Made by a program: the position numbers and the translations under genes
Part shown: piece by piece, positions 58,258-64,000 of the stretch
Layout of the letters: each line of letters starts with the position of its first letter
Position numbering within the stretch: the stretch's first letter is position 1
Assembly: GCF_033878955.1 (NCBI RefSeq)
Contig: NZ_CP138858.1
Location: 434,001 to 498,000, forward strand
Direction: 5' to 3'
DNA: 64,000 nt
From: Coraliomargarita algicola
GTDB lineage: Bacteria > Verrucomicrobiota > Verrucomicrobiia > Opitutales > Coraliomargaritaceae
The notes under the pieces: generated by a model
Databases searched by the model: none
Told to the model about the DNA's origin: nothing
Seen by the model: only the letters and a program-made list of their open reading frames with translations

Positions 58258-59469
58258 ATGAAAACACAGCAGTCATTCCCCCGTTCGATTACTCACATCG
58301 CAGTCGCCCTCTTGGTCACGACTCAGTTGCTAGTGCTAGCCGCCTGCAGCGAACCCAGTGAAGCCAGTAATTCCAGCGGCAGCGCCGCGGCCGCCCCGGC
58401 TCTGGTCGTGACAGTGCGCAACGTGGCAACGGAGGCGGTGACATTGAAGCGCGAGTTGTCCGGCCGCACCGCTCCTCTACGCATCGCAGAAGTGCGGGCA
58501 CGGGTGAATGGCATCATTGAAAAGCGCCATTTCGTGGAAGGTGCCATCGTTGAAGCGGGTGAACTACTCTATGAAATTGATCCGGCCCCTTACCAAGCTC
58601 AACTGGACTCAGCCAAAGCCAACCTTGCCCGTGCCGAAGCAAGCTACGCATCGGCACAGTTGCAAGCCGACCGCTTCGAGAGTTTGGTTGAGACCAATGC
58701 CGTCTCACGTCAAAACTATGACGATGCCAAAGCCGCTGCACTTGCGCTAAAAGCTGAAATCGCAGCAGCCCAGGCCAGTGTGCGCGTCGCAGAAATCAAC
58801 CTGGGCTACACCCGCGTGACCGCGCCCATTAGTGGTCGGATCGGGCAAGCTGAAGTCACCGAAGGTGCCTACGTGCAACAAGCCACGGCCACATTGCTGG
58901 GCACTATTCAGCAACTGGACACCTTGTATCTGGATCTCACCGAATCCGCCGAAGAAGTGCTCCAGCTCAAAGAAGCCCTGGCCACGGGAGAACTCAAAAG
59001 CGCAGACGGAGAGAATACGGCCATCGAAGTGATTCTTTCAGACGGCACTGTGTATCCCAAACTCGGCTCGTTGCAATTTTCCGACGTCACGGTCAACTCG
59101 ACCACCGGCACGGTGAAACTGCGGGCCACGGTGCCCAACCCGGATTCCAAACTCTTGCCGGGCATGTTTCTGCGCGCGCGTCTTGTCGAGGGGGTCGATC
59201 CCGATGCCATCCTCATCCCCCACTCTCTGGTCAGTCGCAACAGTAAAGGTCAAGCCACCGTGTTGTTGGTCAATGCTCAGAACACCGTGGAGCTACGCAC
59301 GATTGAAACCGAACGCTCCATCGGCAACGCCTGGTTGGTGACCGGCGGCCTGAAGGTGGGCGAATCAATCATTACCGACAATCTGCAAAAGATTCGTCCC
59401 GGCATGACCGTGCAGCCGAAAGCTCAATCGGAGACGGACGCACAAAACCAGAATCAGCCCGCCGCATAG
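58258..59469 (+). CDS. RND efflux periplasmic adaptor (MexA/AcrA-like lipoprotein)
   Basis: This 403-residue membrane-fusion protein has a lipobox LAAC (modified Cys30). Next is the barrel-sandwich start VRNVATEAVTLKRELSGRTAPLRIAEVRARVNGII, and a long helical hairpin (ANLARAEASYASAQLQADRFESLVET). The second half of the lipoyl domain is INLGYTRVTAPISGRIG, with the beta-barrel and membrane-proximal parts following to the end. It bridges the inner-membrane pump and the outer-membrane channel. The pump gene starts 39 bp downstream. The Gln/Asn-rich tail (DAQNQNQPAA) is unusual but short. Confidence 0.93.
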   Translation: MKTQQSFPRSITHIAVALLVTTQLLVLAACSEPSEASNSSGSAAAAPALVVTVRNVATEAVTLKRELSGRTAPLRIAEVRARVNGIIEKRHFVEGAIVEAGELLYEIDPAPYQAQLDSAKANLARAEASYASAQLQADRFESLVETNAVSRQNYDDAKAAALALKAEIAAAQASVRVAEINLGYTRVTAPISGRIGQAEVTEGAYVQQATATLLGTIQQLDTLYLDLTESAEEVLQLKEALATGELKSADGENTAIEVILSDGTVYPKLGSLQFSDVTVNSTTGTVKLRATVPNPDSKLLPGMFLRARLVEGVDPDAILIPHSLVSRNSKGQATVLLVNAQNTVELRTIETERSIGNAWLVTGGLKVGESIITDNLQKIRPGMTVQPKAQSETDAQNQNQPAA

Positions 59470-59508
59470 TTCACCGATCAGCCTTATCATTACTAACAGG
59501 ATTTAATC

Positions 59509-62500
59509 ATGGCCCGTTTCTTTATCGACCGTCCCGTCTTTGCATGGGTGATCGCGATCATCATTATGGTCGCAGGTGTGCTCTCCATCACTTCCTTGCC
59601 AATTGCGCAATACCCAAGCATCGCACCGCCTGCCATCAGCATTCAAGGTAGCTATCCAGGTGCCTCGGCCAAGACTCTGGAAGACACAGTGACTCAGGTG
59701 ATCGAGCAAAACATGAGTGGTCTCGACCACTTGCGTTATATCGAATCATCCAGCAGCTCGACGGGTAGTTTCGAAATCACGCTGACCTTCGACGCAGAAG
59801 CCGATCCCGACATCGCACAAGTTCAAGTGCAGAACAAACTCTCGCTGGCTACGCCACTCCTACCGCAAGAGGTGCAGCAACTGGGCATGCAGGTCACCAA
59901 GTCTGTGCGAAACTTCCTAATGGTGATTGGCTTCCGTTCCAGCGATGGCAGCCTGTCTGCCGCCGACATTGGCGATTACGTCATCAGCAATATCAAAGAG
60001 CCGATCAGCCGCGTGCAAGGCGTCGGTGAGGTGCAGGCCTTCGGCACGCAATACGCCATGCGTATATGGCTCAATCCGGATGCGCTCAACAACTACAAGT
60101 TGATGCCCTCCGATGTGTCCGCTGCGATCAGTATTCAAAACGCACAAGTTTCTGCGGGTGAGCTTGGCAGTAATCCGGCCGTCGAAGGGCAACTGCTCAA
60201 CGCCACCATCACCTCCCAAACACGCTTGGAAACACCGGAGCAATTCGAGAATATACTTCTGCGCGTCAATGAAGATGGCTCGCAGATTCGGCTTAGAGAT
60301 GTGGCCCGGGTCGAGCTGGCCAGCGAAAGCTATATCACCGAATCACGCTTCAACCAATCACCGGCATCGGGCATGGCGATCCGCCCCGCGACTGGTGCCA
60401 ATGCCCTGGATACCGTCGATTTGATCCGTGCAAAAATCGATGAGATGAAGCCCTTCTTCCCGGAAAGTTTAGAGGTGGTCTATCCGCTCGACACCACGCC
60501 TTTTGTGCGTCTTTCCATCGAAGAAGTGGTCAAGACCCTGATCGAAGCGGTCGTGCTGGTCTTCCTGGTGATGTATCTCTTCCTGCAAAATTTCCGCGCT
60601 ACACTGATCCCAACCATTGCGGTGCCGGTCGTGCTACTTGGCACCTTCGGCATCATGGCCGCGGCTGGATTTAGTATTAATACACTCACCATGTTCGGCG
60701 TGGTATTGGCCATCGGCCTGTTGGTCGACGACGCCATCGTGGTGGTCGAAAACGTTGAGCGGGTGATGAGCGAGGAAGGTCTGTCGCCCAAAGAAGCGAC
60801 CAAGAAATCGATGCGTCAGATCACCAGCGCCCTGGTCGGCATCGGTATGGTGCTCTCGGCTGTGTTCATCCCCATGGCTTTCTTCGGAGGCTCGACGGGC
60901 GTCATCTATCGCCAGTTCTCCATTACCATTGTCTCCGCGATGACACTCTCCGTCATCGTCGCGATCGTGCTGACACCGGCGCTGTGTGCAACCATGCTCA
61001 AACCGCTCAAGGCGGGACACCACCACGAGAAACGCGGTTTCTTTGGCTGGTTTAACCGAACATTCAATTCAAACGCGGACCGCTACGAAAGCGCCCTCCA
61101 CTATTTACTACACCACAAAGTGAAGGCTTTCTTCATCTACGCACTCATCCTCGGCGCACTGGTCTGGATGTATAATAAAGTGCCGACTGGCTTTTTGCCC
61201 GACGAGGACCAAGGCATCTTGTTCGGTCAGGTGCAATTGCCTCCAGGCTCTACTCGTGAACAAACGCTGGAAGTGCTCAAGCGTATGGAAGAACACTTTC
61301 TGGTGGATGAAAAAGATAATGTCGAAGGGATGTTCGGCGTCACTGGCTTCAGCTTTTCCGGCAGTGGACAGAACCAAGCCTTTGCCTTTATACGTTTGAA
61401 AGATTGGGACGAACGCACGCGTCCGGACCAGTCGATCAAAGCAATCCAAGCGCGCGCCATGGGGAAGTTTCTAAGTTATAATGATGCATTTGCCTACGTC
61501 TTCGCGCCGCCTGCGGTCTTGGAACTCGGCACCGCCACGGGTTTTGACTTCCGTTTGACGGACAAAGCCGCACTCGGACACGATGCTTTGATGGCAGCCC
61601 GCAATCAATTACTCGGTCTGGCAGGCGCGAACCCGGACTTAAAGAATGTGCGCCCCAATGGCTTGGACGACACTCCTCAGTTTAATATCGATATCGATCA
61701 GGAAAAAGCCTCGGCGCTGGGCGTGTCCATTGCCGATATCAATTCCACCCTCTCCACGGCATGGGGCTCTTCTTATGTCAACGACTTCATCGACCGCGGC
61801 CGTGTCAAACGGGTCTACATCCAGGCGGATGCGGAATATCGTATGCAACCCGAAGACATCGATCGATGGTATGTCCGCAACAATGTGGGCGAGATGGTGC
61901 CCTTTAGCAGTTTCTCCAGTGCACACTGGACACTCGGCTCGCCTAAACTGGATCGCTTTAACGGTGCCTCCTCAGTGTCCATTGCGGGAGAGCCTGCCGC
62001 AGGTGTCAGTTCCGGACAAGCGATGGCCACCATCACCGAAATGGTCGAGCAGTTACCGAACGGTATCGGCTTGGAATGGGCTGGCTTATCCTATGAAGAG
62101 CGTCTGGCGGGCTCACAAGGCGCCCTACTCTATGGCATTTCTCTGCTAGTCGTCTTCCTCTGCTTGGCTGCGCTCTATGAAAGCTGGGCGGTGCCCGCGG
62201 CAGTCATCTTGATCGTGCCTCTGGGCGTGCTGGGCACTCTCGGGGCGGCCATGCTTCGTGACATGTCAAACGACGTATATTTCCAAGTGGGATTACTAAC
62301 GATCGTCGGGTTGTCCTGTAAAAATGCCATTCTGATCGTCGAATTCGCCAAAGAGGCATACGATCAGGGGGCCAACATGTTTGAAGCTGCCGCCACTGCG
62401 GCGCGTCTGCGTTTACGTCCGATCTTGATGACCTCGCTGGCCTTCGGTTGCGGTGTGCTACCACTGGCGACCAGTAATGGAGCCGGTTCCGGCAGTCAGA

Positions 62501-62640
62501 ATGCGATCGGCACAGGCGTGATTGGGGGCACCCCCAGTGCGACCTTTTTAGGGGTGATCTTTGTGCCCATTTTCTTCGTCATTATTCTGAGCTGGTTCCG
62601 CGTGAAGCCCAAGCAAGCGAATGACAATGTGACGGCCTAA
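59509..62640 (+). CDS. RND multidrug efflux pump, AcrB/HAE1 family
   Basis: This 1043-residue inner-membrane pump starts MARFFIDRPVFAWVIAIIIMVAG and shows the HAE1 motifs SIAPPAISIQGSYPGAS and the TM4 aspartates in GLLVDDAIVVVEN (around residue 405). It also has the second-half motifs VGLSCKNAILIVEFAKE and the C-terminal GTGVIGGTPSATFLGVIFVPIFF. It is a proton-driven drug/toxin exporter that works with the upstream adaptor and the downstream outer-membrane factor. Full length. The N-terminal signature and TM4 Asp pair make the family assignment firm. Confidence 0.97.
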   Translation: MARFFIDRPVFAWVIAIIIMVAGVLSITSLPIAQYPSIAPPAISIQGSYPGASAKTLEDTVTQVIEQNMSGLDHLRYIESSSSSTGSFEITLTFDAEADPDIAQVQVQNKLSLATPLLPQEVQQLGMQVTKSVRNFLMVIGFRSSDGSLSAADIGDYVISNIKEPISRVQGVGEVQAFGTQYAMRIWLNPDALNNYKLMPSDVSAAISIQNAQVSAGELGSNPAVEGQLLNATITSQTRLETPEQFENILLRVNEDGSQIRLRDVARVELASESYITESRFNQSPASGMAIRPATGANALDTVDLIRAKIDEMKPFFPESLEVVYPLDTTPFVRLSIEEVVKTLIEAVVLVFLVMYLFLQNFRATLIPTIAVPVVLLGTFGIMAAAGFSINTLTMFGVVLAIGLLVDDAIVVVENVERVMSEEGLSPKEATKKSMRQITSALVGIGMVLSAVFIPMAFFGGSTGVIYRQFSITIVSAMTLSVIVAIVLTPALCATMLKPLKAGHHHEKRGFFGWFNRTFNSNADRYESALHYLLHHKVKAFFIYALILGALVWMYNKVPTGFLPDEDQGILFGQVQLPPGSTREQTLEVLKRMEEHFLVDEKDNVEGMFGVTGFSFSGSGQNQAFAFIRLKDWDERTRPDQSIKAIQARAMGKFLSYNDAFAYVFAPPAVLELGTATGFDFRLTDKAALGHDALMAARNQLLGLAGANPDLKNVRPNGLDDTPQFNIDIDQEKASALGVSIADINSTLSTAWGSSYVNDFIDRGRVKRVYIQADAEYRMQPEDIDRWYVRNNVGEMVPFSSFSSAHWTLGSPKLDRFNGASSVSIAGEPAAGVSSGQAMATITEMVEQLPNGIGLEWAGLSYEERLAGSQGALLYGISLLVVFLCLAALYESWAVPAAVILIVPLGVLGTLGAAMLRDMSNDVYFQVGLLTIVGLSCKNAILIVEFAKEAYDQGANMFEAAATAARLRLRPILMTSLAFGCGVLPLATSNGAGSGSQNAIGTGVIGGTPSATFLGVIFVPIFFVIILSWFRVKPKQANDNVTA

Positions 62641-62689
62641 TCCACTGAGTGATTCCCATTAGAAAAACGAAATTCAGAAATCATCTTCC

Positions 62690-64000
62690 ATGTTCAAAGC
62701 TATTTATCCAGCAGTCCTCGGGCTCAGTTTACTCGCCGGTTGCTCCATGGCGCCCGAGTATCAACGCCCTGAATCTCCAGCCGCCAGCAGCTATCCATAC
62801 GCTTCCAATGACAACAACGCAGCACTCGATGCAGTCCCGCAATGGCGGGCTTATTACGCCAACAGCGAATTGCAGCACTTGATCGAACTGGCCTTGGAAA
62901 ACAATCGCGACCTGCGCATCTCGGAGCTCACGACCGAACGTATCCGTGCCTATTATCGGATACAAAGTGCCGCGCTCTTGCCCAGTCTCAACGCTTCGGC
63001 ATCGGACACCCGACAACGCACACCCGCTGACTTAAGCTATAGCGGTGAATCCGGGATCAGTGATAGCTATGCTGTCGGGCTGCAAATGCCTGCCTACGAA
63101 TTAGACTTCTTTGGCCGCATTCTCAGTTTGAAAGATCAAGCCTTACAGCAATATCTCGCAACCGAGGAAGCGCAGCATAGCGCAGAAATCGCGTTGGTGG
63201 CCGCGGTCGCCAATCAGTATCACCAGCTTGTCGCCTTGAAAGAGCAAGCCAAACTGGCCAGCGAGGCCAAGGTGACCGCCAAGCGCGCCTACGCTATCAA
63301 TCAAGATAGCTTCGACGCTGGAGTCGGCAGCGAGTTGGATCTGAGAACCGCGGAGGCGCAGTATCAAAGCTATCGTGCCAGTGAATTAGCCTACATCGAT
63401 CAAGTGCGTCAGGCACAAAACGCACTAGCGTTGCTGATCGGCACGGATTTACCTGAGCTCGCGGCGGATAGTTCGCTACTCAATGGCGAGCATGCACCGA
63501 TCGATCTGCCCGTTGGTCTGCCCTCGGAACTGCTCACCCAACGTCCGGACATCCGCGCGGCGGAACATACTCTGGAGGGCGCCCATGCAAACATCGGCGC
63601 GGCACGTGCGGCGTTCTTCCCATCCGTCCAACTGACCGCTTTTGGTGGCACCGCCAGCGCAGAACTCTCGGACCTTTTCAAGTCGGGCTCTGCACAATGG
63701 AGTTTTAGTCCACAAATCAGCTTGCCGATTTTTTCTGCTGGTCGTAATCAAGCCAACCTAGACGTGGCATGGATCCAACAACGCATCGAAATCGCTAACT
63801 ACGAAAAGGCCATACAGACGGCGTTTCGCGAAGTCGCGGACGCATTAGCGGTGCGTCGCACGATCGACCAACGGATCGAAGCGCAAGCCGAACGCGTCAA
63901 GGCTGCACAACGTCGCAGCAGCCTATCGCAGCAACGTTTCGACGCCGGAGTCGATAGCTACTTGCCGGTGCTCCTGGCTCAACAAGAACTCTTTAGCGCG
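62690..64000 (+). CDS. NodT-family outer-membrane efflux lipoprotein (partial, runs off window)
   Basis: The frame from ATG 62690 is open to the window end (437 codons). It has a lipobox LAGC (Cys18), MAPEYQRPESP, then the OMF repeat features: NRDLRISELTTERIRAYYRIQSAALLPSLNAS, SYAVGLQMPAYELDFFGRI, PSELLTQRPDIRAAEHTLEGAHANIGAARAAFFPSVQL and the second half SPQISLPIFSAGRNQANLD. The last visible residues are SYLPVLLAQQELFSA, near the usual end of the family (about 470). It completes the tripartite pump, 49 bp after the AcrB-like gene. Confidence 0.93.
   Translation, partial: MFKAIYPAVLGLSLLAGCSMAPEYQRPESPAASSYPYASNDNNAALDAVPQWRAYYANSELQHLIELALENNRDLRISELTTERIRAYYRIQSAALLPSLNASASDTRQRTPADLSYSGESGISDSYAVGLQMPAYELDFFGRILSLKDQALQQYLATEEAQHSAEIALVAAVANQYHQLVALKEQAKLASEAKVTAKRAYAINQDSFDAGVGSELDLRTAEAQYQSYRASELAYIDQVRQAQNALALLIGTDLPELAADSSLLNGEHAPIDLPVGLPSELLTQRPDIRAAEHTLEGAHANIGAARAAFFPSVQLTAFGGTASAELSDLFKSGSAQWSFSPQISLPIFSAGRNQANLDVAWIQQRIEIANYEKAIQTAFREVADALAVRRTIDQRIEAQAERVKAAQRRSSLSQQRFDAGVDSYLPVLLAQQELFSA

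Noticed and set aside
1..64000. CRISPR array, tRNA or rRNA genes
   Set aside because: No regular direct-repeat/spacer pattern, tRNA cloverleaf or rRNA-like conserved stretch was seen on either strand.

Overview
The window looks like the chromosome of a marine Verrucomicrobiota bacterium of the Opitutae type (Puniceicoccaceae/Coraliomargarita/Lentimonas-like). This is inferred from five PEP-CTERM proteins, a Verru_Chthon cassette protein A-like secreted pilin-like protein, many formylglycine sulfatases and two GH29 fucosidases beside an L-fucose isomerase. That enzyme set is what fucoidan-degrading verrucomicrobia carry. Species cannot be fixed from sequence reading alone. No rRNA, tRNA or CRISPR array is visible.

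Layout. 1-6.7 kb is housekeeping: the tail of a HAD-like gene, the ABC-F ATPase Uup, a Cache-HAMP histidine kinase with a stand-alone receiver, a cytidylate-kinase-like protein and a BaiN/HI0933-like flavoprotein. 6.7-11.7 kb holds a gutted sulfatase remnant, an intact sulfatase, and a NarL-type response regulator with a histidine kinase whose periplasmic part looks like two discoidin domains. 11.8-13.8 kb is a tandem pair of PEP-CTERM proteins. 14.2-35.4 kb, all on the minus strand, is a sulfated-polysaccharide locus: two GH29 enzymes, a beta-helix protein fused to PDZ (GH141-like), a GH172/DUF2961 enzyme, five intact sulfatases, a Tat-exported Gfo/Idh/MocA oxidoreductase, the pilin-like cassette protein, and an SGNH hydrolase remnant. 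35.6-37.1 kb is a graveyard of a decayed sulfatase and two transposase fragments. 37.2-40.8 kb has a second tandem PEP-CTERM pair and two SGNH-type esterases.

40.9-44.6 kb is the most unusual part. A textbook sigma-54 (-24/-12) promoter precedes two roadblock/LC7-like proteins, a degenerate NtrC-family protein that has lost its Walker A lysine, and an ammonium transporter. 44.7-47.3 kb has a DUF1566 protein and another sulfatase. 47.3-52 kb is mixed: HNH endonuclease, PEP-CTERM protein, trpF, tandem FKBP isomerase, DUF983 and a protein of the so-called 3-methyladenine glycosylase family. 52-54.2 kb is a sodium:solute symporter broken by one frameshift, with its DUF4212 small subunit. 54.3-57.2 kb is an AraC regulator divergent from fucI. 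57.2 kb to the end is a LysR regulator divergent from an RND efflux operon (adaptor, pump, outer-membrane channel cut by the window end).

How it fits together (inference). Extracellular or periplasmic sulfatases, acetyl esterases and fucosidases strip a sulfated, acetylated fucan. The released fucose is isomerised by FucI under AraC control. The sensor kinase with carbohydrate-binding-like domains and a recurring 16-bp palindrome upstream of a sulfatase, PEP-CTERM genes and the pilin-like gene are candidate control points.
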